A DNA stretch of 64,000 nucleotides. Origin: an uncultured Pelagibacteraceae bacterium (GTDB lineage Bacteria; Pseudomonadota; Alphaproteobacteria; Pelagibacterales; Pelagibacteraceae). Made by a program: the position numbers and the translations under genes. The stretch spans positions 43,501-107,500 of the forward strand of contig CACFTE010000002.1 of assembly GCA_902569105.1 (NCBI GenBank), written 5' to 3'. Under the pieces are notes generated by a model. The model was not told the DNA's origin, did not search any database, and was given only the letters and a program-made list of their open reading frames with translations. This document shows, piece after piece, positions 39,177-49,128 of the stretch. How positions within the stretch are numbered: position 1 is the first letter of the stretch; every line of letters begins with the position of its first letter.

Positions 39177-39671
39177 TTAGGCAGATTTCACCTTTTTTTC
39201 TATAAAAGCTGGAACTTCTTCCTCTTTAAAAGATACATCTTCTTTTTTACCCTTCGGTTGGTACACAATCATTAAATGTAAAGGGCAATAAGAAAACTTT
39301 TCAACTGTTTTTCTTCCACAAAAAGAAGAATTTTTTTCATTAGGATGACCTTCCATATATTTGCAAGTTTTCTCACTTAATTCCTCTAATGAAATATTCT
39401 TTGCTTCCTCGAAATTTTTATCTAAAACAAGGCTCTTGAATTTTAGTCTCCTGCTAATGCTACTTGTTTTTTTTTCAATATTTTGGTCTCTTTTGGAAAA
39501 ATTATTAATTTTAACTTTAGGTTTTAATTTTATCGATAAGTTTAATCTGTGGGCTTTTCCAATAACCGCATTTCTACTTACTCCACCAATCATTTCTGCA
39601 ATTTGTGAAGCAGTTTTGCCTTTACCCCACTCATTTTTCAAAATTTCAATTTTTTTTTCGTCCCAGCTCAT
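39177..39671 (-). CDS. gcrA: GcrA cell-cycle regulator
   Basis: MSWDEKKIEILKNEWGKGKTASQIAEMIGGVSRNAVIGKAHRLNL; C-terminal SFCGRKTV...SYCPLH. Confidence 0.93.
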   Translation of the reverse strand: MSWDEKKIEILKNEWGKGKTASQIAEMIGGVSRNAVIGKAHRLNLSIKLKPKVKINNFSKRDQNIEKKTSSISRRLKFKSLVLDKNFEEAKNISLEELSEKTCKYMEGHPNEKNSSFCGRKTVEKFSYCPLHLMIVYQPKGKKEDVSFKEEEVPAFIEKKVKSA

Positions 39672-39853
39672 AAAAATACTAAATATAGTGTATTTTAAAT
39701 AAATTTATACAACATTATGTAACCCATATTTTGCGATTTTAACAAGTTTTTTTTTGATTTTCTTAACAGCTTCCAAAAATTTGAAATTTAACCTTCAGTT
39801 GCATTTTATTTAAGCCAATATTATTTAAATGTGTATAAGATAAAACTAAATTT

Positions 39854-41035
39854 ATGAGCTCGCTAGCAAATAATTATAATAGAAGAAAAATCTCCTTTAA
39901 ATATGGCAGAGGCAGCTTCTTATATTCAACCAAAGGTAAAAAATATTTAGACTTTGTTCAGGGTATCGCTGTAAATTCGTTAGGCCATGCTAATCAACAT
40001 CTTATTAAAGCATTAAGCAAACAGGCCAAAAAGGTTTGGCACGTTTCAAACGCCTTTCAAATTCCAGAGGCAGAAAAATTAGCAAAAATGTTGACACAAA
40101 AAACTTTTGCTGACAAAGTTATCTTTCAAAATAGCGGAGCAGAAGCTACAGAAGCAGCAATCAAAATCGCAAGAAAATATTTTTTCACACTTGGAAAACC
40201 GAATAAAAATCGAATTTTGTGTATTAAAAATTCATTTCACGGCAGGACGATTGCTGCAATTTATGCAAGTGGTTCAAAAAAAATGACAGAAGGATATGGA
40301 CCAAAAGTTCCAGGATTTGACCACATCGAGTTTAGAAACTTTAAACCAAGATTTCCAAATCTGAGACATAAAATTACAAAAAATACAGCAGCAATAATGG
40401 TTGAGACTATAATGGGAGAGGGTGGAATAAAGACAATTCCTGACAAATGTCTAAAATATCTAAGAAAAATTTGTAATGAAAAAAAAATTTTGTTAATTTT
40501 AGATGAGGTTCAATCAGGAATTGGTAGATCAGGAAACTTCTTTGCTTATGAAAGTTCAAAAATTAAACCTGATATTGTGCCAATAGCAAAAGGAATAGGT
40601 GGAGGTTTTCCTATTGGTGCAGTTTTAATGACAAATAAAGTTGCTAAAGCAATGAAGCCAGGAAGTCATGGATCTACATTTGGAGGAAACCCAAATGCTT
40701 GTGCTGTGGGTATTGAGGTTATGAAACAAATTTCAAAATCTCAGTTTTCAAAAAATGTTAAAAAAATGTCAAATTATTTTTTTTTAAGATTAAATAATTT
40801 AAAAAATAATTACCCAAAAATAATCGAAGAAATTAGAGGCAAAGGTTTATTGATTGGAATAAAATTAATCGTCGATCAAACCAAATTTATAAAATCACTT
40901 GAGAGAAAAAATTTATTAACAATTAGAGCGGCTGAAAATGTAGTTAGAATTTTACCCCCACTTAATGTTAAAAAAAATGAAATAGATCAAGCAGTTAAAA
41001 TTATAAATAAAGTTTGTGCAGAATTTAATAAATGA
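39854..41035 (+). CDS. argD: Acetylornithine aminotransferase
   Basis: FVQGIAVNSLGHANQHLIKAL, LILDEVQSGIGRSG, GSHGSTFGGNPNACAVG. Confidence 0.94.
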   Translation: MSSLANNYNRRKISFKYGRGSFLYSTKGKKYLDFVQGIAVNSLGHANQHLIKALSKQAKKVWHVSNAFQIPEAEKLAKMLTQKTFADKVIFQNSGAEATEAAIKIARKYFFTLGKPNKNRILCIKNSFHGRTIAAIYASGSKKMTEGYGPKVPGFDHIEFRNFKPRFPNLRHKITKNTAAIMVETIMGEGGIKTIPDKCLKYLRKICNEKKILLILDEVQSGIGRSGNFFAYESSKIKPDIVPIAKGIGGGFPIGAVLMTNKVAKAMKPGSHGSTFGGNPNACAVGIEVMKQISKSQFSKNVKKMSNYFFLRLNNLKNNYPKIIEEIRGKGLLIGIKLIVDQTKFIKSLERKNLLTIRAAENVVRILPPLNVKKNEIDQAVKIINKVCAEFNK

Positions 41036-41961
41036 AAAATTTTATAAACTTAAAAGATATTTCCACAACTGATTTAAGAAAAATCTTAAATGACGCTAAA
41101 AAAAGAAAAGAAAAAAGAAAGAAATTAAGTACACTTGAGTTTGATAAAGATCAGCCATTAAAAGGTAAACTGCTAATTCAAATGTATGAAAAGCCTAGCT
41201 CTAGAACTCGATTAAGTTTTCATATTGCAATTAATCAGCTAGGAGCTAATTCAATTACAGTAAAAGCGAGTGAATTACATTTGGGAAAAGGTGATGAAAG
41301 TATTGCAGATACAGCAAAAATTTTATCGACTTATGGTGATGGTTTTCTTTTAAGAACAGATAGTGATAAAAAAATTGAAGATTTTAGTAAAAGTTTAAAA
41401 ATTCCCATCATTAACCTGCTCAGCCCAAGCTCTCATCCCTGTCAAGTACTTTCAGATATATTTACTGTAGAGGAAATTAAAAAGAAACCTATATCAAAAT
41501 TAAATATTTGTTGGATTGGTGATTGCAACAATGTTTTAAATTCGTTAATTGCAGCATCGGTAAAATTTAAATTTAATCTAAACATTGCATGTCCTAAAAA
41601 TTATCGTCCACCGAATTTTGTAATGGAGTGGGTAAAAAAAAACAAAGGTAAAATAAATATTTTCAATGATCCAAAAAAAGCAGCAAAGAACGCAGATGTC
41701 GTTTTTTCAGATAAAGTATTTTCTCTTAATGATAAAGGAAATAAGGCAAAAAAAATTAAAGATTTTAAGAATTATAGAGTTAATTCAAAATTGATGAAGT
41801 TTACTAGACCAAATTCAATATTCCTTCATTGCTTACCCAGAGGCAATGAAGTTTCTGAAGAGGTTTTTTTAGGAAAACATTCTAGAGTTTGGCAACAAGC
41901 TTTAAATAGAGTCCATGTTCAAAAAAGCATTATGTTATACAGTTTTGGAAAATTAGGGTAA
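41032..41961 (+). CDS. argF: Ornithine carbamoyltransferase
   Basis: YEKPSSRTRLSFHIAINQLG, SSHPCQVLSDIFTV, FLHCLPRGNEVSEEVF. Confidence 0.95.
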   Translation: MKNFINLKDISTTDLRKILNDAKKRKEKRKKLSTLEFDKDQPLKGKLLIQMYEKPSSRTRLSFHIAINQLGANSITVKASELHLGKGDESIADTAKILSTYGDGFLLRTDSDKKIEDFSKSLKIPIINLLSPSSHPCQVLSDIFTVEEIKKKPISKLNICWIGDCNNVLNSLIAASVKFKFNLNIACPKNYRPPNFVMEWVKKNKGKINIFNDPKKAAKNADVVFSDKVFSLNDKGNKAKKIKDFKNYRVNSKLMKFTRPNSIFLHCLPRGNEVSEEVFLGKHSRVWQQALNRVHVQKSIMLYSFGKLG

Positions 41962-42498
41962 TTGAAGTGGATTATCCGAAAATTTATTTAAGTAAAGAAT
42001 AACAGAGGCTCGATCTTTTTCTTTTCTTAATCCAGCAAAACTCATCTTTGTACCTTTTATCCATGATTGAGGTTTTTTTAAATATCCATTCATTTCTTCA
42101 AAGGTCCATTCCTTATCATACTCAGCTAAAGCTTTAGAATATTTATAATCATCGATTGAAGCAACTTTCCTACCTAAAACTCCGTATAGAGCTGGTCCAA
42201 TTTTATTTGCCCCACCTTTTTCAATTACATGACAAGCAGAACATTTTTTAAAAACTTTTTCTCCATGCGCTAAATCTCCTAAAGCTAGCAAAGCAGCGAT
42301 GTCAACTTCATCAATATCCTCACTTTTTGTTTCAGATGCTTGCATTGCTGAATTACCGTCGGGTATTTCGACTTTGTAACCAGCAGTCTTTGGCTTTTCT
42401 ACATGAAAAATTAAATCAGATATTTTGCCTATTCCAATAAACAAAAGGGCAATTAATAATATAGATGCAACTATTTTATTTATTTCAAATGAATCCAT
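41953..42498 (-). CDS. Membrane-anchored c-type cytochrome (CycM-like)
   Basis: N-terminal TM, CSACHVIEKGGANKIGPALYGVLGR, GTKMSFAGLRKEKDRASVILYL. Confidence 0.88.
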   Translation of the reverse strand: MDSFEINKIVASILLIALLFIGIGKISDLIFHVEKPKTAGYKVEIPDGNSAMQASETKSEDIDEVDIAALLALGDLAHGEKVFKKCSACHVIEKGGANKIGPALYGVLGRKVASIDDYKYSKALAEYDKEWTFEEMNGYLKKPQSWIKGTKMSFAGLRKEKDRASVILYLNKFSDNPLQLP

Positions 42499-42598
42499 GA
42501 AATTTACTTTTTTACGTCGTATAACATGTTAAACACAAAAAATAATATATATATTTATTTTATTTTAAGCGGCCGAAAGACGCATAATTACGTAGTTT

Positions 42599-43336
42599 AT
42601 GAATAAAACTATTATTTTAATACCCTCAAGATTAGGTGCTTCAAGATTGCCTAATAAGCCTCTTCTTAAAATAAACAACAAATCACTAATTGTTCATGTT
42701 TATGAAAAGGGAAGATCTACAAAAATTGGAGAAGTTTATGTAGCTACAGGAGATAAAGAGATTTTTGATGAAGTCTTAAAAAGCAATGGCCAAAGTATCC
42801 TTACAACTAAAAATCATTTGACTGGAACTGATCGTATTTTTGAGGCATACGAACAGTTAAATTTAAATGATGTAGAATATATAATGAATATTCAAGGTGA
42901 TGAGCCTTTAATAGATACAAATGATATTATTAATTTAAACAATTCAGCAATAAGAAACAATTCAGAAATAGCAACACTTGCCTGCAAACTTGACAATAAA
43001 AATATCGAAAATGAAAATGTTGTAAAAGTTATCTGTAATGAAGATCTTGAAAAAGTTAAATTTTCGTCAGCTCAAAAATTTTTAAGATCTATAGATAAAG
43101 AAAAATCAAAGTATGCATACCATCATATTGGAATTTATATCTATAAAGTTTCTGTCCTTAAAAAATTTGTTGGATTAAAACAGTCGACTAATGAAATTAG
43201 TCAAAAGCTTGAGCAACTAAGAGCTATAGATAATGATATTAAAATTGATCTAGTTTTTGCCAATTCTACACCAATTGGAGTAGATACTCATCAAGATTAT
43301 CTGGAAATAAAAAAACTAATGGAATATAAATCTTAA
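42599..43336 (+). CDS. kdsB: 3-deoxy-manno-octulosonate cytidylyltransferase
   Basis: IPSRLGASRLPNKPLLKI, NIQGDEPLI, HHIGIYIYK. Confidence 0.94.
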   Translation: MNKTIILIPSRLGASRLPNKPLLKINNKSLIVHVYEKGRSTKIGEVYVATGDKEIFDEVLKSNGQSILTTKNHLTGTDRIFEAYEQLNLNDVEYIMNIQGDEPLIDTNDIINLNNSAIRNNSEIATLACKLDNKNIENENVVKVICNEDLEKVKFSSAQKFLRSIDKEKSKYAYHHIGIYIYKVSVLKKFVGLKQSTNEISQKLEQLRAIDNDIKIDLVFANSTPIGVDTHQDYLEIKKLMEYKS

Positions 43337-43339
43337 ATT

Positions 43340-44167
43340 ATGAAAATTGCCTATCAAGGTATTCCTGGAAGTTACAGCGAAAGTTGTGCAAAAGAAAATT
43401 ATCCAGGATGTGAGACAATATCTTGTAAAACTTTTGATGAATGCTTCGAAATAGCAAATAATGATAACAGTATAAAAACTATAATTCCAGAGTCAAATAA
43501 AACAACAGGAAATATTGGAATTGAATATTTAATATTTAAATTCAGACTAAATATTTATGCTGAGCATTTTTATAAAATCAGTCACAATCTATTAGGTATC
43601 AAGGGCAGTACTATAAAAAATATAAAAGATGTTTATTCACATGCTCAAGCCCTAAGTCAATCCTCTATATTTATAAAAAAAAATAATTTAAATGAACAGG
43701 TAAGAGCTGATACTGCAGGTTCTGCCAAATATGTATCGGAAACAAATAATAATTCAAAAGCAGCTATTGCTTCAACTTTGAGTGCTGATATTTATAATCT
43801 TGAAATTATTGAAAAAGATATACAAGATAATAAAGAAAATTTTACGAGATTTTTATTAATGGGAAAAGATATTATTCAGCCTGATAATGATGGAAAGTCA
43901 TATGTTACTTCTTTTTTATTTAAACTCAAAAGTAAGCCCGCAGCTCTTTACAGTGCTTTACAAGGAATGGCTATAAATGGAGTCAATATGATTAAACTTC
44001 AAAGTTTTCCTGAAAAAAATTCTTTCTCTTCATATTTTTTTCTATGTGAGGTTGAGGGCCATTTAAATCAGCAAAAAATTAAAAATTCTTTGGAGGATTT
44101 AAATTATCATTGTGAAGATATGAGTGTTTTAGGGGTTTTCGAAGCTGATAAAATTAGAAAAAAATAA
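43340..44167 (+). CDS. pheA: Prephenate dehydratase
   Basis: AYQGIPGSYSESCA, SHAQALSQ, NFTRFLLMG, C-terminal ACT domain. Confidence 0.93.
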   Translation: MKIAYQGIPGSYSESCAKENYPGCETISCKTFDECFEIANNDNSIKTIIPESNKTTGNIGIEYLIFKFRLNIYAEHFYKISHNLLGIKGSTIKNIKDVYSHAQALSQSSIFIKKNNLNEQVRADTAGSAKYVSETNNNSKAAIASTLSADIYNLEIIEKDIQDNKENFTRFLLMGKDIIQPDNDGKSYVTSFLFKLKSKPAALYSALQGMAINGVNMIKLQSFPEKNSFSSYFFLCEVEGHLNQQKIKNSLEDLNYHCEDMSVLGVFEADKIRKK

Positions 44168-44212
44168 GATATCATATTGAAGATTTTAAATTATTACTGA
44201 TATAATATAATT

Positions 44213-44301
44213 GGGGGCCATCCAGGTGAAGGTACCATGAATTCCCCTAGGTCTTAACGGAAGCAAGGGTATTGAGTATTTATTCAGGTTGGTTGGTCTC
44301 C
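44213..44301 (+). ncRNA. ffs: Small bacterial signal recognition particle (4.5S) RNA
   Basis: Conserved apical element AGGTC-T-TAAC-G-GAAGCA with CCC/GGG helix; terminal helix GGGGGCCA/TGGTCTCC; immediately upstream of dnaX. Confidence 0.85.
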
Positions 44302-44310
44302 TTATAAATT

Positions 44311-45954
44311 ATGAATTCAAAAAGTAAAATACTAGCCTTAAAATATAGACCTCAAAATTTTCAACAATTAGTCGGTCAAGAAGTTATTGCGGAGAGTATA
44401 TTCAACTCAATTAAGAATGATAAAGTTCCAAATGCATACTTGTTTCTTGGTATCAGAGGAACAGGCAAAACTTCATTAGCAAGAATAGTTGCGAAAGCTT
44501 TAAACTGTGAAAATGGTGTTCAAAATTTATGTGCAGATAATTTTTGCGATAGCTGCCAATCAATTACTGATGGAAATAATATCGATATAATTGAAGTGGA
44601 TGGAGCATCTTCAACTTCTGTTAATAATATTAAAGAGCTTATTGACTCCTCTAAGTATAAACCTACATCTGCAAAGTACAAAATTTATATTATAGATGAA
44701 GTTCATATGATTTCTTCCTCTGCGTTTGCAGCGCTATTAAAGACACTAGAAGAACCACCGCCACATCTCAAATTTATTTTTGCAAGTACAGAGGTTAAAA
44801 AAATACCTGTAACGATAATTTCAAGATGCCAAAGATATGATCTTTCAAGAGTAAATTCAGAGAAATTATTTAAATTTTTGTCAAAAATTAAGAATTTAGA
44901 AAATGGGAAAATTTCTGATGATGCAATAAAATTGATTGTGAAGTTATCTGAGGGTTCAGTGAGAGACGCTCTCTCTTTACTTGACAGAGCTATGTTAGTA
45001 GAAAATCATGGAAAAGAACTTAGTCTTGAGGCTGCACAAAAAATATTTGGATATTTTGAAAAAAGTATTATTTTGGATTTAATTCAACAAGTTTTAGATG
45101 GAAACGAAGTCAAAACTCTAAAGATATACAAGGAAATTTATAATTCAGGTATAGAACCCAAAGTATTTCTAAATGAGTTTTTAGATGCATTATACTATTT
45201 AAAAAATGTAGAATTCATAAGTTCAGATGGAACTAATTTTGATTTAAATGATAAAGAGTTTGAAAAAATCAAAATAATGTCAAAAAAAACAGAAAAAAAA
45301 GATTTACTTTTACTTTGGCAATTTACTTTAAATAATCTTGAAAAGATTGATATTATAAAAAATCAAAACCAGTTTGTAGAAATGTTTTTAATTAGATCTT
45401 TGTATTTAAAAAAGATTATAGAACCCGAAAAAAAAAATAAAAATGATAAATTTATAAAAGACTCAAATGTAGACCAAACTAAACATGAAAAACAAAATAT
45501 TTTACAACAAGATCCAATCGAACAATTAAAAAATATCGAACAAGAGGAAAAAATTTTACCCGAGTCAGACATAAAAAATAAACTTGAGATTATTGAAATT
45601 AAAAGTTTTGAAGAACTGATAAAAATTTTCGAAAAAAAGAAAGAATTAAAATTAAAATTCGAACTTGAAAATAATTTAAGACTAGTGAGTTTTACGGATC
45701 AAAAAATTGAGATCTCATTTAATTCTAATCTTGATAAGACTTTTGTAAAAGAGTTAAGTACAAAATTGTTGGAATGGACAAATAAAAGATGGATCATTGC
45801 TTTTTCTAAAGAAGAGGGTTTGCCAACTTTAAAAGAACAAAAAAAAAAGTTAAAAGTAAATTTATTAAAAAAAGTATCTAGTTCTGAATTCTCTAATAAA
45901 GTTAAAAAAATTTTTCCTGATGCGGAACTTGTTAATGTAGATGATGGAAATTAA
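44311..45954 (+). CDS. dnaX: DNA polymerase III subunits gamma/tau
   Basis: LALKYRPQNFQQLVGQE, FLGIRGTGKTSLARI, YIIDEVHMISSSAFAALLKTLEEPP. Confidence 0.96.
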   Translation: MNSKSKILALKYRPQNFQQLVGQEVIAESIFNSIKNDKVPNAYLFLGIRGTGKTSLARIVAKALNCENGVQNLCADNFCDSCQSITDGNNIDIIEVDGASSTSVNNIKELIDSSKYKPTSAKYKIYIIDEVHMISSSAFAALLKTLEEPPPHLKFIFASTEVKKIPVTIISRCQRYDLSRVNSEKLFKFLSKIKNLENGKISDDAIKLIVKLSEGSVRDALSLLDRAMLVENHGKELSLEAAQKIFGYFEKSIILDLIQQVLDGNEVKTLKIYKEIYNSGIEPKVFLNEFLDALYYLKNVEFISSDGTNFDLNDKEFEKIKIMSKKTEKKDLLLLWQFTLNNLEKIDIIKNQNQFVEMFLIRSLYLKKIIEPEKKNKNDKFIKDSNVDQTKHEKQNILQQDPIEQLKNIEQEEKILPESDIKNKLEIIEIKSFEELIKIFEKKKELKLKFELENNLRLVSFTDQKIEISFNSNLDKTFVKELSTKLLEWTNKRWIIAFSKEEGLPTLKEQKKKLKVNLLKKVSSSEFSNKVKKIFPDAELVNVDDGN

Positions 45955-45956
45955 TT

Positions 45957-46274
45957 ATGAATGATTTTTCAAAAATAATTGAGAAAGCAAAAGAGCTTGA
46001 AAAAAAAATGAAAGAAAGCCAAGAATCAATAAAAAAAATTGAGGTAGTTGGTAGTTCCGGAGGAGATTTGGTTAAAGTTAAATTAAATGGTGAAGGTGAA
46101 ATGGTATCAATTGAGATATCGGAAAAACTTTTAAATGAAGAAAAAAATATTATAGAAGATTTGGTTAAAGCTGCCCATAACAATGCAAAATCTTCATTAA
46201 AATCAAAAACAACAGAAGAAATTTCTAAATCAGCAGGAAACTTTGGAATACCTGGATTTAAGTGGCCTTTATAA
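45957..46274 (+). CDS. YbaB/EbfC family nucleoid-associated protein
   Basis: Coiled N-terminus, SSGGDLVKVKLNGEGEMVSIEI; between dnaX and recR. Confidence 0.9.
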   Translation: MNDFSKIIEKAKELEKKMKESQESIKKIEVVGSSGGDLVKVKLNGEGEMVSIEISEKLLNEEKNIIEDLVKAAHNNAKSSLKSKTTEEISKSAGNFGIPGFKWPL

Positions 46275-46278
46275 CAAA

Positions 46279-46884
46279 ATGCAAAATATTTCTGAAATTG
46301 AAGAATTGATAAAATTAATTTCTAAACTTCCTGGTTTAGGAACAAGATCAGCAAAAAGGATTGTTTTAAAGATGATCAATAACAGAGAGGAATTAATAAG
46401 ACCATTAGCAAAAAATTTAGCAGAGGTTTACAAAAATATATCTAGATGTAAAACTTGCGGATCATTAAAATCAAATAATATTGGTTGTAATAATTGTGAA
46501 AATTTGAATCAAAAATTCAGTAAAATTTGTGTGGTTGAAAATATAGCTGATCAATGGAGTATTGAAGCATCTAGTGTTTATCAAGGATATTTTCATATTC
46601 TTGGGGGCACAATTTCGTCAAACAACATGAATAAAGATGAACTATTGATAAACGCGTTAGTTAATCGAGTAAAAAAAGAAAAAATTGAGGAAGTAATTTT
46701 AGCTACTAGTGCTACAATTGAGGGTCAGACTACTGCGTTTTATATACAAGACAGTTTCAAAGACGTTGAGGTAAAAATTTCTAAGCTAGCCCAAGGATTG
46801 CCTGTCGGTGGGGAAATAGAAAGTTTGGATGATGGAACTTTAATTTACGCATTCAAAAATAGAAATTCCTTCAAAAAGGATTAA
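46279..46884 (+). CDS. recR: Recombination protein RecR
   Basis: ELIKLISKLPGLGTRSAKRIVLKM, CKTCGSL...CNNCEN, ICVVENIADQWSIE, YFHILGG. Confidence 0.94.
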   Translation: MQNISEIEELIKLISKLPGLGTRSAKRIVLKMINNREELIRPLAKNLAEVYKNISRCKTCGSLKSNNIGCNNCENLNQKFSKICVVENIADQWSIEASSVYQGYFHILGGTISSNNMNKDELLINALVNRVKKEKIEEVILATSATIEGQTTAFYIQDSFKDVEVKISKLAQGLPVGGEIESLDDGTLIYAFKNRNSFKKD

Positions 46885-49031
46885 TTTTTTTTAATTAATC
46901 TGTTTAGATGAAGAAGTGGTTCAGTATATCCCGAAGGCTGGTCTTTACCTTGAAAAACAAGTTCACAAGCCGTCTTAAATGCTATTGACCTATCAAAATT
47001 TGGAGACATTTTTTGATAAAATTTATCCTTTTTATTTTGCTCATCTACGATTTTTGCCATTTTTTTCATAATTTCTAAAACTTGCTTTCTGCTGCAAACT
47101 CCATGATAAAGCCAGTTTGTTATTTGTTGAGATGAAATCCTGAGTGTTGCTCTGTCTTCCATCAATCCAACGTTATTAATATCTGGTACTTTAGAACATC
47201 CCACGCCCTGATCAATCCATCTTACCACATACCCCAAAATTGTTTGTGCAGAGTTAGATATTTCTTTACTTATTTCATCATTTGACCAATTAGGTTTTTT
47301 TACAATTGGAATGTCTAATAAATCGTCTAATTTTGCTTTTTCTCTCATTTTTATTTCAAGGTGTTTTTCAAAAATGTTCACCTGATGATAATGCAAAGCA
47401 TGAAGAGCAGCCGCAGTAGGAGATGGTACCCAAGCACAGTTTGCGCCAGCTTCAAGATGAGAGATTTTTTGTTTTAACATATCAGCCATTAAATCTGGCA
47501 TTGCCCACATTCCTTTCCCAATTTGAGCCTTACCTGAAAAACCACAACTTAATCCAATATCAATATTATTATTTTCATATGCATTTAACCAAGCTGAAGC
47601 TTTCATATCTCCTTTTTTAATTACTGGACCTGCCTCCATAGAAGTATGCATCTCATCACCTACACGATCTAAAAAGCCTGTATTAATGAAACAGACTCTA
47701 TTTTCTAAAGTTCTTATACACTCTTTTAGGTTAACTGTTGTTCTTCTTTCTTCGTCCATAATTCCACACTTGATTGTAAATTTTTCTAATCCTAAAACCT
47801 CTTCTACTTTAGTAAATAACAAATTAGTAAAAGCTGTTTCCTCTGGACCGTGCTGTTTAGGTTTAACAATATAAATTGAGCCTGTTCTTGAATTATTTTT
47901 ATTTTTTAAATCATGAATTGCGCATAAAGAAGTAATAAATGCATCTAAAATCCCCTCAGGTATTTCAGATCCATCTTCTAATAAAATTGCTGAATTAGTC
48001 ATTAAATGACCCACATTTCTATTTAAAAGAAGTGCTCTTCCATGCATATTTTCTTTTTTACCGTTTTTAGATATATAACTTCTATTCGGGTTTAATTTTC
48101 TTCTTAACTTTTTTCCATCTTTTTCAAACTCAGCTACTAGATTTTTTTTCATTAGGCCTAACCAATTTTTGTATCCAATAATTTTATCTTCCGCGTCAAC
48201 TGCAGCTACAGAATCTTCATGATCACAAATAGTAGAGATTGCTGCTTCTACAATTATATCTGATATACCAGCGGGGTCTCCTTTAGCACTAAATGCACTT
48301 GGATTAATAATAATTTCTATATGAAGATTATTATTTTTTAAAATAACTGCTGAAATTTTGTCTTTGTCTAGCCGGTATCCTACATATTTATTTTCATCCT
48401 TTAGTTTAGTTTTTCCCTTCTCAGTCTTTATTACTAAATTATGATCTTCAATTAATATTTCAGTAACTTTTTTCCACGATGAGTCTTTTAATTTGAAGTT
48501 TTGATCTAAAAAATTTTTTGTATATTGAATTACCTGAAGTCCTCTTTCGGGATCATATCTTTCACTAATAGACTCCTCTGAGGACACCACATCAGTTCCA
48601 TATAAACTATCATACAGACTCATCCATCTGGCATTAGCAGCGTTTAACGCGTATCTAGCATTCATTATTGGAACTACAAGTTGAGGACCAGCAATAGTTG
48701 AAATTTCTTTATCTACATTTCTTGTTTTAATTTTAAAATCACTACCCTCTTTTTTAAGATAGCCAATTTTTGAAAGATAGGATTTATACTCACTGACATT
48801 AAATTCTTTTTCATAATTTTCTATATGCCATCTATCTATGTCCATTTGTAATCTTTTTCTTATTTTAAGTAATTCTCTATTCTTTGGAGCGAGTTCGTGA
48901 CTAACTTTGCTAAGACCTTTCCAAAAATCGTGTTCAGTTACACCAGTTTCTGGCAATGCATTCTTATTTATAAAATTATACAAATCTTGAGAAACTGAAA
49001 GGTTTTCAATATTTAAATACTTTTGTTGCAT
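46881..49031 (-). CDS. glcB: Malate synthase G
   Basis: 716 aa; PIMNARYALNAANARWMSLYDSLYGTD, FINTGFLDRVGDEMHTSMEAGP, GANCAWVPSPTAAALHALHYHQ. Confidence 0.96.
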   Translation of the reverse strand: MQQKYLNIENLSVSQDLYNFINKNALPETGVTEHDFWKGLSKVSHELAPKNRELLKIRKRLQMDIDRWHIENYEKEFNVSEYKSYLSKIGYLKKEGSDFKIKTRNVDKEISTIAGPQLVVPIMNARYALNAANARWMSLYDSLYGTDVVSSEESISERYDPERGLQVIQYTKNFLDQNFKLKDSSWKKVTEILIEDHNLVIKTEKGKTKLKDENKYVGYRLDKDKISAVILKNNNLHIEIIINPSAFSAKGDPAGISDIIVEAAISTICDHEDSVAAVDAEDKIIGYKNWLGLMKKNLVAEFEKDGKKLRRKLNPNRSYISKNGKKENMHGRALLLNRNVGHLMTNSAILLEDGSEIPEGILDAFITSLCAIHDLKNKNNSRTGSIYIVKPKQHGPEETAFTNLLFTKVEEVLGLEKFTIKCGIMDEERRTTVNLKECIRTLENRVCFINTGFLDRVGDEMHTSMEAGPVIKKGDMKASAWLNAYENNNIDIGLSCGFSGKAQIGKGMWAMPDLMADMLKQKISHLEAGANCAWVPSPTAAALHALHYHQVNIFEKHLEIKMREKAKLDDLLDIPIVKKPNWSNDEISKEISNSAQTILGYVVRWIDQGVGCSKVPDINNVGLMEDRATLRISSQQITNWLYHGVCSRKQVLEIMKKMAKIVDEQNKKDKFYQKMSPNFDRSIAFKTACELVFQGKDQPSGYTEPLLHLNRLIKKN

Positions 49032-49128
49032 ATAATTTAATCTTGATATGTTTTAAAAAAATTTTGTATAATAGTAAATTGATTAAATTGGCCTCTTTAT
49101 TGCCTTTATTATATAAAATAGTGAATTT

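Noticed and set aside
45363-45572. Minus-strand ORF opposite dnaX
   Set aside because: Antisense to dnaX, low complexity.
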